Assembly: GCA_964057225.1 (NCBI GenBank)
Contig: OZ059895.1
Span: forward strand, 15,956,001-16,020,000
Source: Auanema rhodensis
Lineage: Eukaryota > Nematoda > Chromadorea > Rhabditida > Rhabditidae
Direction of reading: 5' to 3'
Length of the DNA: 64,000 bases
Below the pieces are notes generated by a model that had not been told where the DNA came from, did no database searches, and was given only the letters and a program-made list of their open reading frames with translations. The translations under genes were made by a program, and so were the position numbers. Every line of letters begins with the position of its first letter. Position 1 is the stretch's first letter. This document shows, piece by piece, positions 35,939 to 48,300 of this stretch.

Positions 35939-36717
35939 ATATATAGTTAAGTATTATAGCTGAATATTCGCCAGCTTTAATGAAACAAGATGCAGACAAG
36001 CACAAAGGCCAGCTGCAATATTGTGATATAGTTAGAATAGTTATAGTGTTTATAGTGAAGCGAACGGAAGTTGTTTTGAAATACTTATCAATAAAACCGA
36101 TTCTAGATTAATTAAATACAATTCAAAGATCGATTAGGGAGACGGATGCCTTAGAATGGTAGCCGCAATTGTGATGATGTTATGCGAGGATAGTGGGTTA
36201 GACGAATTTATTCAAGAGTACTTGAATATCCGAAGCTCGTCGTCACTCTGCTTAAAGGTATAAGGTGGGCAAGGTGGGATCGAGAAGAACGAGAACAAGA
36301 AGAAGAGGCAGAAGGGACCGAGGGCGCAGCTAGTGGAGCACCTGACAGAGACCACGCCCAGTCAGCCTCTCATGTCCACAAACAACTGTACCAACTGTAC
36401 GCTGCACATTGCAACTGGCCAACAGCAATTCAAGAAATGGAAGCGATTGAGAGATAGAATAAAGATGGAAATGGACAGTTACGAAGAATGAGGAAACTGT
36501 TTGCAATAATGAACATAAAGAGGTAGGGAGAGGTAGAGAGAGAGAGAGAAGTAATTAAGTGTGACAACTTGAACGCAACGGAACTCGACTGTTTAGTTGA
36601 TGAGCTATTGATGAAGATAATCGTTAAGAGGTTCATTAGGTTCAGCATTTCATGCGATTCTTGTATATGTTTCTATTATTATTTGATCATGCGGAAATCT
36701 AGTATATCTTCAGAACT
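35939..36717. other. Lectin gene upstream region
   Basis: No exon supported. It includes a GC-richer stretch at about 36,260-36,420 and a short GA tract near 36,530-36,550. It lies between the lectin start and the BACURD-like stop. Confidence 0.45.
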
Positions 36718-37729
36718 TCAAATAACGTGCGTTACATAAATAATACAAGCCGAAGCAAAAGCAACTCCAAAAAACGTATGGTAGGGCGTTAGAGTTAAAG
36801 AATTTCGTCTTGAGCGTTTGATCCTACACAGTAGTAATTGCATGGCAGTCTCGTAAATTTTACCTTCGGGAAACCGGATCTGAAACAGAATGTTTAAAAC
36901 AATATATAATCGAAAAGGTTATTCTACATCTTTATTATATGTATTAGGCCCTGTGCAGTCAATTTTAGAAAACAACTCATTTTGTTTATAAAATAGCCAT
37001 TGACATTGCTGATCAGGGAGAGAGCTGATTTCTGAAACTTTAATTAAATTACTTAGGTGTACAATCAAAAAACCTTTCAAAAATAAAATTTGACGATTAT
37101 ACTGCCCGACCAATTTATCATATAATTCTAAATTTTTCAAAAGAAAAACGGCAGATGGCTGGGAGAGATTTAAATTATTATTATGAAGATTATATAGGAG
37201 TTTAATTATAGGCTAAATCGAATTTTGAAACTGTTAAGAATTAAAAGATACAATTAGAGATTTACCTTATCAGATTTCACATCTGGATGTGAATTGAAAA
37301 TTATGGAAGACTCTGGCATGTGATCTTTCCAATTTTCGCATTCAGTTATAAGTCCCTTGAAAGGTTTATAATTTAAATTTAATATGAAATACAACGAAAC
37401 CTCGATACAATAGTATGAAGCTTCTTGCAGAATTTGATCAACTTCAAATCTAGAATTCGGTAGGGATACAGATCCATCTCGAAGATAATCCAGTATATAA
37501 TCGAAATATTTTCCACTCCGATCAATGAACACGAAACCATCTGAATCTGATGTTGCCTTCAAAATTTCTGAACTTGTGTTAAACGTCTAAGTGTATATGA
37601 CCATACCTTAAGATTTCCTGTGAACATGGCTTTCAGCATGTTATCTTCTCTGGACAAGGTAGACAATGTAGTTTGAAAGAGCCTACCACCTATGTTCAAT
37701 TTTAAAACATTGCGCTGAGAGACATGCAT
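36718..37729 (-). CDS. BACURD-type BTB/KCTD protein with hydrophobic C-terminus
   Basis: Probable substrate adaptor for cullin-3 ubiquitin ligase, by family. The first exon (37729-37607, 41 codons) starts the T1-type BTB domain: VLKLNIGGRLFQTTLSTLS and MLKAMFTG. The second continues DGFVFIDRSGKYFDYILDYL and LRDGSVSLP, with GLITECENWKD after a short intron. A further exon starting after a tttag acceptor near 37,205 gives a 90-residue segment ending TGPNTYNKD. A 47 bp intron joins it to IRFPEGKIYETAMQLLL, matching the C-terminal domain of TNFAIP1/KCTD10/KCTD13. The protein then ends in a 20-residue hydrophobic stretch (FFGVAFASACIIYVTHVI). Vertebrate BACURDs are soluble, so this tail is unusual. 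The stop is TGA at 36718-36720. Confidence 0.8.
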
Positions 37730-39235
37730 GGTACCTCAAATAAGATACTACTAAACTGGCTTTAAAAGGAGAATTTAAGCATTGCAAAGCATTTTTTTTA
37801 TTTTGTATATACTATATCACATATTTATTTGTAATGTTCTCTAGCCAGCTTCAGATTCAAAACTAACCTTTCGATACGATACATGAACACAGTTTTCCAA
37901 TTTCGTCTAAAATAAAAAAACATATTTGAAATAGAAAATTAGTGATAAAATTAACATAGAAAATTATTTTTTATGGAAAAAAATAAAACAATAAAAAATC
38001 AAATGAACGAGGAAAAGACTGCTTCCAGCCAGACAACGTTAACCGAGCTCTACCTCTGCGGAATATAGTATGGATATAATTTATAGCTGAAATTCATGTA
38101 TCATTCCGTAAAGTAGAATCAGAGGAATCAGAAGATTTATTATCTGTACATCTGACTGATATTTGGCTATAATAGAATTACGATAAATATTACGAAACAA
38201 AAATTTGAACAATCCATGAATCATCAGAGAGTTAATATTAGAGCGCGCGCATATCATTTTTGCCACGTACCATCTTCCCATAAACCTGCGGACAAGGAAC
38301 AGAAGTCTAGGCTTTTCACCAGAACCTCAACATTAGCCTCTTGGTTCAAGATTTTTATATAGAAAAAAGAATATTACAATATTATATAATATATTAAATA
38401 CTACATAAAAAACTTATTTTCCCTTTTCATTTAGACAAAGCAAGTGCATATTCAATATCCAAGTAAACATTTTTCTGAATCCTTTTATGAAAAGACATGT
38501 GTGCTGTTGTTTTTCGGATATTCCGTGAAAACCATTGAAAGCTGGCTTCTGACAGACTTTTTTATTCGATTGTACATAGTATATGCGAATTATTCCCTAA
38601 ATATCTTCAGAAACAATTCAAATAACAGAAAACATTCTTCAAAATTGGAATAAAGCTAATTCCAAGTTTAAGCAAATCATAAGTAAGCTTCAAACCAACT
38701 TTAAAACAATATGAATGAAGTTATATAATGTAACGAATTATTAGAGAAGGATCTAAGATAGAAAGATTAAAAGACTTTAAGTTACCGTATACAGCCTCAA
38801 CTGCAATCATTTAACTCTTGATTATAATTTCTCAGGAAATACATATAAGCTCAAGGTTATTTGCACTTTGCTTGTCCGTACATTATAGTTGGAACGAAAC
38901 TTCAACCTGAGCATTTGCCCCTGGAAGATACTTATCATATTTCACAGACTGATACAACTACGTCAAATTTAATTGTTCTATTCCTATCATCAGGTAAAGC
39001 AACATATATATTCCTCACAAGATTAAATTTTTTTGTGGACTAATGAGGCCATTGGTTTTTCCCCGTTTTCTTTAAAGTTCGACTTCAGCTGCTCCATGTG
39101 TATCTTTTTCGCGCCAAAAAGTTTTTAAACAAATCAAAGGTTGTTCATTCACAAAATACATTTTTTAAAGCTTTCAAATATAACAGTTGTTCTCTTTATA
39201 TTTTCTTTGTTTAATTTGTATAATATTAACAGAAA
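37730..39235. other. Divergent intergenic region, BACURD-like and pms-2
   Basis: 1.5 kb, AT-rich, with no supported exon. It separates two genes transcribed away from each other and so should hold both promoters. A short GC block (gcgcgcgc) occurs near 38,242. Confidence 0.45.
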
Positions 39236-42200
39236 ATGCAAGATGATAACGGGGTCCGAATAATAAATAGAATAGCAAAAGATGTTTCGTCAAGGATATG
39301 TACAGCACAGGTTTTATAAATATTCAATTATGAATAATATTCTGAAATTAGGTTGTTACATCAGCTTCTAGTGCTGTTAGACAGTTAGTAGATAATGCTA
39401 TAGATGCCAAAGCAAAATCAATTGGTATATGAATATTTAATTTTGTGAATATATTTTTTTCTTCAAGAAATTCGTGTCATTGACAATGGTTTCAACTCGA
39501 TTGAAGTTGCAGATGATGGCAGTGGCATTGATCCTTCTAATTTTGATACAATTTGTAAGTAATGTTTGCCTTTTTCCGATTTTCTACAATGATTGCTCCA
39601 AGGTAAACCTCACGCCACATCAAAGCTAACTGATTATTCTGACTTCCAAGAGTTAACAACACTAGGTTTTCGAGGGGAAGCTTTGAATGCTCTTTGCGCT
39701 TTAGGGTAATTAATTAATTATTTTACGAGAATAACCTGCTTCAAATTAGGTCTTTATCTATTCTCACACGTTCAAAGGAAGCTTTAGTTGGTACAAAACT
39801 TACATTTGATCATAAAGGACAACAAATTAGTAATACTAATACGGCTAAACCGGTTGGAAGAACTGATATAAACAACTTTCATTTATTCAATCTACCGTTA
39901 GGTTGGAACTACTGTCACTGTTACCAAGCTATTTGAAACTTTACCTGTGAGAAGGAAAGAATTTGAAAAGACCCAAAAAAAAGAATTTGGGCGAATAATT
40001 TCAACCGTCCAATGTTTTGCCTTATCTAGACCTGAAATTAGATTCATCCTGAGTAACAATGTTGGAGGGTTTGTTTACGAACCTAGAATTAAGAAACATT
40101 TTTTATTTAGAAAAAGGCAGCAAGTTTTATGCACTCCAGGAGGAGTTGGCTTGAAAGAGGTATTTGTAAGCTGTTTTATTTTTTTCGCACTTTAATATTA
40201 TAGGTTGTCAGCAATTTATTTGGAGGACGAACGGACAAAAATAAAATGTTAGACTTAGAAAAAGATTCTCCTGATGAAGAGATCTGCTCTATTTATGGTG
40301 TAAATAGTGTTAAAGATGAAGAATATGACTCTATCAGGTTTTCCATATTTGAAGAATTTCAATTACATAGCCATGTTCAGTTTATCTGGCTACATTAGTT
40401 CATGTGAACATGGGTACGGAAGAAGCTCAACAGATAGACAGTTTTTATATTTCAATAAGAGACCTGTGGATTATCCAAAGGTGGCGAAATATTTTATATG
40501 TTTTTAAATATATTCAAACTTTAGGTTTGTCGAGCTATAAATGAAGTTTATCAAGCATACAACAAATCTCAATACCCTACGCTTGTGTTGTTCGTAGATG
40601 TGCCCCCAGGTTTGCTTCTAAATTATATCTTTTTCAACTGTATAAGTTTTATTTAACAGAAAGTATTGATGTAAATGTGACACCAGACAAAAGAACTGTA
40701 TTCTATGACAAAGAAAGAGTATTGCTGGCAATCATCCGTGCTTCTGTACTTTCTACTCTGAAGCAAGTTTTGGGAACGTTCACTACTGCTAGTGGATCTC
40801 AGTCAGGTTTACAACCTTTTAGATCATTGTTTTTTCACCTTTTTGCATGTAGCTGTTCAAACTAGACTGACAAGAGCAATACAGTCGACTCTTAATCGAT
40901 CAGAGTCATCAGACTTGGATTCGTCAAGAATTTCATTATCGTCGTCAGCTGATCCTTTGCCAAGTGTTTATGATCTACTTCGATCTGCCAATTTGGGTGC
41001 TAAACGTACCTCTACTTTTGATAAGCCAGAGGCTAAGAGAGGAAAAACCAGTTCACGTGAATCAGCGTTCAGAACGTTGGAATCATTTTCGTTCAGTTCA
41101 ACTCCAAATAACACGTCTTTGTCCTCGTCTATTGCCACCTATGCTACACGATCAACAAAAAATAATAGTAAAAGTAATGATAATGATGACAGTGAAGGTA
41201 TATCAACCACTGTTACTGAAGCAACCTTTTTAAGACGTTTGTATAAAACAAAAATATTGATAATCGTAAGCAATACTTTCAGATTTAACACCTGATAAAC
41301 GAACAAGTACTCCTATTTCTAAAACCCCTACCAGTTCCGCAAAAAAGACTAGTAGTTCTTCTTCGAAGAAAAAAGATTCAGTTTTTTCAAACTCTTCAAA
41401 TATTCCGACAGCGCCTGCTTCAAAAGATTTAAGAAATATTTTCTCACCCCAAAATGAGGTTTGCACTATTCGATGCAAAAAAAAACTAATGCATGTTGAT
41501 TGCAGCGGGAAGGCTTATTACAAGGAAGAACGTCGCTTATGGCGCTTTCTCGAGGTTCTCAGCATGAAAGAAGTGAAGATGACGAACGTGTCTTCAAAGC
41601 ACTTGAAACAAGATTAGATTCAGATGAGAATCAAGCTTCTGAGCACACTGAAGATATTCGCCAAGCAGGAGACGCTGAAGATATTCGCCAAGCAGGAGAC
41701 GCTGAAGATAATGGCTCCAGAAGCCCTAAAATTGAAGTTGCTTAAGAACACTAATTGTTTTTCGAACCTACATTTAGATCCTTTCACAAACGAATGCTGT
41801 GATGTCTCAATTGAATGATAATGGGACTTTTATGCGTCCTCAACAAACTGTTTGTTCCAAGAAGTTTTATCTTATTTTCCTCATAATTAAACATTTAGGT
41901 TCCATTCGATCTAGAAACGTTTAACGAACGTATGAATTCAATGGAAGCGCGAAGAGTAACAAAAGAAGAAATTCAGAGGTATTCAATTTGGTTTCAATTG
42001 ATACAAGATATGTATTTGATTATAGTCAGATTGTTAGCGAAGCTGTATTTCAAGCTGCTTTAGAACCTGAATCTAATGAAAAGGCAGAAAAGGAATTAAC
42101 ACAGATATTAAAGTCATTCAACGACATTTCTGATATTTATTATTTTTATTTGATTTCAGGAAAAGCGATTTCAATGATATGAATATTATTGGTCAATTTA

Positions 42201-42989
42201 ATAAGGGCTTCATTATAGCTCGTTTAAGAAATAATCTTTTCATTATTGACCAGCATGCTTCTGATGAAAAATTCAATTTTGAACGTTTCCAGAAAAAAGC
42301 GTGTGTTGACAACCAGAAACTTTTACAGTACGATATTAAACTAAGCAAGCCATGTTACAAACTTATATTTAGACCATCGCCTTTGAATTTTGGCGCTTTA
42401 CAGGAATCAGCTTTGAGAGATAACATCAGTATATTCAGAGCTAACGGTTTTGATTTTGATTTCAAAGAACAACGTTAGCATGAGTAAATTTTTGTTGTGT
42501 ACTTTTACTTTATATTATAGCTGATGGTGGTACCTTGGCTTATTTGACATCAGTTCCAGTTTTAAACAGCTGGCAGTTTGATAGATCTGGTATAAAGAAA
42601 ACCTAAGAAATTGTGTGAACATTCATGTTTTTGTTTCAGATATTGAAGAAATTCTGTCCTTTGTTCAAGAGTTTCCCGGCGAAATGTACCGACCGTCAAA
42701 ATTGCAAAAAATATTTGCTTCACGTGCTTGTCGTAAGTCAGTTATGATAGGTACAGGCCTTAATCATAAACAGATGGAATCAGTTAGTTCTATATCGATT
42801 TCTCATCTAATTTCTCTTGTTTAGATTGTCCGAAATCTAGCTAAGTTAGATCAACCTTGGGTATGTTTTATGTTTTCTTATCTTCCGTTTTAAAAGAAAT
42901 CATCTTTTTTTCAGAATTGTCCTCATGGTCGACCAACTCTCCGCCATCTAGGAGATATAAGTCATGTTTTTAGTGATGTTAATGCTTGA
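39236..42989 (+). CDS. pms-2: DNA mismatch repair protein PMS2 (MutL homologue)
   Basis: MutL-alpha subunit; with MLH1 it nicks the strand to be repaired. The GHKL ATPase domain is clear: [15 protein letters not shown], the [14 protein letters not shown] loop, [48 protein letters not shown] and the transducer [16 protein letters not shown] Ser-rich linker follows. The endonuclease and dimerisation domain has [14 protein letters not shown] (the DQHA-X2-E-X4-E metal motif), [15 protein letters not shown] and the terminal [12 protein letters not shown]. The ATG lies 3 nt after taacag. The residue equal to the catalytic Glu of KELVEN in other MutL proteins is Gln here (RQLVDN). A 27 bp unit is duplicated at 41650-41703. 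Roughly 12 short introns. Confidence 0.95.
41650..41703 (+). repeat. Exact tandem duplication of 27 bp in pms-2
   Basis: Two identical copies (41650-41676, 41677-41703) encode EDIRQAGDA twice in the non-conserved linker, followed by the first bases of a third. In frame, so the protein is simply 9 residues longer. Confidence 0.9.
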
Positions 42990-43100
42990 ACAGTTAGTTG
43001 TTTCAATATTCTTTTTTCTAAAACTTGATATGTATAATTTGCCATTTCTCACATGTAATTCTTTTTTTCTCGTTGAACATTTTTATAAATTCTAATAATA

Positions 43101-43217
43101 ATGAAAGACGACGTTTATGCTTTGAAGTATGGGTTGTTCGGGCCATACACGGCCTTTTTAATTCATTTCTCTGTTGTGCTCTTCTTTTCCCTGTTAACGC
43201 TTACTTCCAACAACTAA
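43101..43217 (+). CDS. Possible 38-residue membrane microprotein
   Basis: An ATG-to-TAA frame of 38 codons starts 111 bp after the pms-2 stop: a charged, aromatic N-terminus (MKDDVYALKYGLFGPY) and one hydrophobic helix (AFLIHFSVVLFFSLLTL), with a short polar end. The arrangement is that of a single-pass micropeptide, and the spacing would suit a downstream operon gene. There is no strong acceptor directly before the ATG. No family recognised, and chance cannot be excluded for so short a frame. Confidence 0.35.
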   Translation: MKDDVYALKYGLFGPYTAFLIHFSVVLFFSLLTLTSNN

Positions 43218-45385
43218 TCTCTTTCGCTTTCTTTGCTATGAATGTTTGAGGTTTCGGTAAGTATGACTAGACTGATCATTGCTTTTTCTACTCTCTTTCT
43301 CCCTTGCCTAATCTTGTTCGGACACAGCTTCTCCGATGACCTCTCAAACAACTTTTCTTCCCAAGATTACACATTTCAAATTTGCCTTGCTATTTGGTAA
43401 ATCAAAACAAATCAAATTTATTTGTGTTAATAGTTAACTCAACTTTTTAAAAAATATTTTTTAGAACACTTATCAGACTTAAAGTTCTTTTCAAGATTAA
43501 CCAATATTTGCTTTGTTTTCATACTTTAACATAGTTCACTAGGTTGTTTCTCTTTTTATTACACAACTTGGATTTTTTGTTCGATTTAACCTGGATTTAT
43601 GAAACCACAACCATTCAATGTTGTTGGTCTATTGCCACTTGTCTAATATTCTTCCGAATGCATCCTTTCTTGAATCTAACCCAATTCTCGCTCGGAGATC
43701 TGATTCCATCATGAATGGGAGCTCTTGCAAAACCACTTATTTGTGCTCCAAGTAGTGGGAAAACGAAATGAATGATTGATCATCTCAAATCAGATCGCAA
43801 CCATTCTTTAACTTTACGTGTGTTATGTCGTCTACGAAGAACGAAATCTTGCCTGTTGAATCAGTTTCCACGACCTGTGATAAATTGATTAGAATCGCCA
43901 ACCATATTCTCTACATTGAATTTGATCATTGTCGTTTAACGGTGCGGAAATTTTCTGTGATGTTATAGCCCCTTTCATCATTTTCTTGTATTTTCGTTCC
44001 CTCCTTTAATTGCCTATATTCCCAACTTTCTCACATTACTTTATATTTTATCATCTCTCGTCTCCTTACACTTATGTGTACAGCCTTGACTTCCTGAATG
44101 AGGCAAAACGTTCAAAATCTCATGAATCTTCTCTCCTGATGATTGCACGTCAATTCTCGCTTCCATCATAAATTCTTGTCAGCTAGCTCCCTCTGTGCAT
44201 TTACGTTTTTGCCCCAAATCTTGCCTATTCTTAATATCTAGCAGGTTCTTCTCTATTATCTTCAAATCCATCTTCCATATCGCCTACCGTTCACATCACC
44301 TATATTCAGGATTTCAAATCTCGAATTTCCTTATTATGAACTCTCAACCAAAATTGATGATATTCGCGTGTGGTGTCTAGATGAATCACGTTTCTTATGT
44401 ATAGAGTACGTGAAAACTGTTTCATATTTTATTTTCAATTCAGTAGAAGTGATGAGCGGTTGGTCACAACTAATACAATGCGTCCTTATCTAATATTTTG
44501 GTTCATTTCGTGTGCCATCCTTATTTTTATTCGCTGTACACCTACTTACTGTTTAATTCTTTATCTTTCTTCTAAATATTTTTTCTTATTTTAGTTTTTT
44601 ATAGGATTTAAAATATTTTTATCATCTCTATCGTCTACTAGTCGTGAACTTAAGAGAGGCTTTGGTATTTGCGAGATGTTGTATCGGGGTTTCACACAGG
44701 ATTTTTACCCTATATGAGGTAAGAATTGTCTTTATTACTCCGAGGAAATGTGCTCGGGGACCCATAAAACTATGGTCATGATTGAATGAAAGGAGGCGAA
44801 CGATGGAACCTATGGGAAGGAAGAGAGCGTATGCATACAAACCCATTCCCCTTCCTTCTGATCTTCATCGTTCATCTCTCTCCTCTTCCTCCTCTTCCTA
44901 TCCGCTCTACTCCACCCCTATTCCAACATCGCTCTTCTCTCGATTTCTTTCTCCCTTACTCCCTCACCCTGAAACGCACAGCTGACAGCCGCCTAGGTCC
45001 GTGGCTGCTGGCGAGACATCAGACCACGAGAGTAGTGTGCGGGGCTTTGGGCGAGTCAGGCACATAGACACATCGATCGCAGCCCACCCTTACGACCAGC
45101 AACAACAGCCAGCAGCAGCAGCCGTCGACAGCGACTCACACACATATTCATACTTTTCCTCCTAAACTGTTACTTCTTCAGTCTTACGTAGGCTGATTTA
45201 GTTATTTAGACAGGTTGTGAGAAAAGAATAATCGATTTTCTATACTTTGATTGTTTTCACCAACCGTTTTGTCTGATTTTTCTTTTGCTTTTTCGTTATT
45301 TCATTGAAGTCTATACTTTATTTCTACCTAACCCGTCACCATATACAGCCCACTTCACAGCCCACAGGCCGTGCCAGCTCGGCTC
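43218..45385. other. unc-14 upstream region
   Basis: 2.2 kb of CT-rich, AT-rich sequence with no supported coding exon. Acceptor-like acag motifs at about 45,350 and 45,367 just before the unc-14 ATG suggest an untranslated first exon upstream or a trans-splice site. Confidence 0.45.
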
Positions 45386-48300
45386 ATGGTCGAGCTGTGT
45401 GAGTTGAAACAGTTTGTTGACGAGGATCAATGGCCTGCTGATATCGATACACGAATTGCCAATCTCGACTTTGGAGGCGACAGTGTGCTTTTTGAAAGTT
45501 TCGATCCTTCTGTCAGTACTGATTCATTGGATTCTGCTCAACTTAGAGAGCAATGTAGACCTCGTACAGATGACTATCAGATGGCCTTTGCCGATTCTGG
45601 TCATTGGCAATCAGGAATTGGCTCAGGTGGACCGGCTCCATTAACTACATGGGGTCGAATCCATTCCACGGAGCCACTAGACGATAAAACAGCTTCCGCT
45701 CCTGATATTGGACCAACTATTCATGCAGGCCAAACTGCAACTAACGCAACTAACGGTATTAGTACTAGTATTCATACCCGAGGTGCAACTCGCCCACGAG
45801 CTCGCCCCACAAGCCTATTAGCTAATTTTGTGGATAGCCGCAGATCAGATGCAGCAGCTCGATATGTAGACTTTAATGATAACGAAATCGTAAGCCCAGG
45901 TCTCCAAAGAGCAGACCGATGGAGGACACCTAGAGCTTCTACAGCACCAGCGAAACCTAGACGTACCTTTGCTGATCTCCAGAAGAATATGGCCCCAGAG
46001 CTTCAATTTCTGGCGCTTCCTCATGAGGTAGTTTTTAAACATGTATTCAACATATCCCATGGATCCCCGTGCATATTCCCAGAAATTATTTTGTATAGTT
46101 TTAAAACATTTGCTTATATTCCAGATGCCAACATTGTGTGAGTCTAGTTCCATGTCGCTAAGTGATGTTTTACTAAAAGTTCGACGCGAAGGTATGCCAC
46201 CAATCACATCAGATCTTGATCTACCTGTTCCTAGTCTTTTTCAAGTAAGTTTTTTTTGTTCATTTTCGATCGATGTTGCCCCTAGTTTCGCAATGTTCGT
46301 CTAGCATGGCAAAACACGGGGTGACGTCAACAAGCTTGCTTGTGTGGAGGGCAAATTCTAATAAGAAGACAACTTTCTAATTATCTTTTCTAGGATGATT
46401 CTCCCGACTCAGGCTTGGGTTCGAGTGGTCCTTCACATATTGAAGATTGGCCTTCTTTATCCATTCTACTGCCCAAGTACGTACCATTTATTAGAATTAT
46501 TTTTTTATTTATTTCTATTATTTGTTCATTACTCTGCTTATTTGTCCATAACGTTTCTGTTCATATGATATATGACATCATTATTATAATAGTTTGTTAA
46601 TTCATATTATGATTCTTCTAAAAACGGCTGTCTACGTTTTTCCTCATCTTACTTCCCATTTACTAGGAACTAGGAAGTTGCTTAAATCATCGTGAGCAGT
46701 TCGTACACTATATGCATATTCGCTGCAGCCCACTCGTTTCTTATGCCATCAACATTCTTTCTCTCTCGTCTCCCACTTTGCATCTTATATTCCACAATTC
46801 TTCATTCTCTTCTTCTCTTCAGCGCGTATACATCCCTTCTGCTCCATACATTCTGAATTTCTCCTCAATTTCCTATCGATTATGCGTCTCTGAGGCAGAT
46901 TTCGTAATGAGTCTCAGGGCATTTCCATGCGACAACAGCCTCAGGGCAATGGGAAGATGAACTATGCTTTTAGCTGAATCTCCTGAATTAAAGTATTAAC
47001 GTTCTTTTTCTCGAGAAAAAAAACTTTTTCTTTTTTTTCATTAGTTGATTCACTGAAATAAAAGGGAGTGTATGTCATAGTTAACTGCCGTTACATCCTC
47101 GTTTTATGTGTCCTTAATTTTCAAAATTATCTGAGCATTAGCTGTTTATTGCTGTACTATCTCAGGTCACATCGTCTCCGATTTTCATCTATATGTTTTT
47201 TGTAAAATTGAGACGAAAATCCTCCTCTTAGTGTGTGTGTTATACGTCGATTTCAATTTAAACCGGCAGTTTTGCAAACAAGCATTGTGCATCATCCTAA
47301 ATTTGATATTTTCGTGGAAGAAAGAAGAAGAAGAAGAAGATAACCACATTATTTTGGTGCAACTAACAGCCCGAAAAAAAACTATGAAGTTACTACTATT
47401 TTGGCTTCTTATCTTTAAAAAACATCTTTATTTATCTCATTTTCCCACTTATTAGCTTAGTGTAGCATATAGATTGTGAAACGCTTTCAATTGCTTAAAC
47501 TCTTGAGAAATGCTGAAGAAGAAATAACGGAAGTGGCGATTAATCTGTCGTCACATTGTTGTTCAAAGCTCATTTCCATCATTCGTTTATAATTGTTTTA
47601 GCACCTAGGTGCGAGTTGATGTTATAGTTAAGAATCCTTCGTCGAAATCTCGAAGAAGATAACTTGTGAAAACATGCAAATATTAGTTTTATTTTATAAC
47701 TTTTGCCTGTTGACTTCAACTTAAAGTATTTCGAGGAATGTTTTTCGTTAGTACCTAACCCGGCAGTTTCACTCTTTTCGTGTGAAAAATGGGCTGTTGT
47801 CTATGTACGTATGTCAATATCCTGTTCACTATCTAAGCCACATAAAATTTGGTTGTTTTGTGGGCTCGATTGCGAAATGTTCGGTGGAACGATTTACAGA
47901 TGTATCTAGCGCATGTGTGATTCCTTAGGCTTCATGACCACAGGCTACACTTTATTTCCGATTGTTTCCGATTTTCGTTTGTGTCTTACCTAAAACGTCC
48001 AGGTGTCTCCCAATGTGATTCTACAGTTTTGAACAAAAAACGCCACATGGCCAAAACTAATGGAATCTGTGGAATGTTCTAGTTGACGACGTGCTGTTCG
48101 TTCTGTCGTTTGTCATGTTCTGTATATCGTTGACTGTCAAAGAAGCCATCATTGACTAATTTGAACGTTGTCATTAGTTGGCGATGAGTCATGGAATAGT
48201 TTTGCGATTTTTTCTGATATTGTGTTTGAAAATGCATATTTCCATCTAACCCTAGAAAAGGGTTGGAAAGGAAAAGCAACATTTCAACTAGTTTCATATG

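Noticed and set aside
44786-45067. Plus-strand frames of 60-90 codons upstream of unc-14
   Set aside because: Low-complexity CT-rich sequence gives open frames in two registers with Pro/Leu/Ser bias; no splice-consistent continuation into unc-14.
45371-45385. Five extra codons before the unc-14 ATG
   Set aside because: This extension begins with GTG, not ATG; a eukaryotic start at 45386 is preferred.
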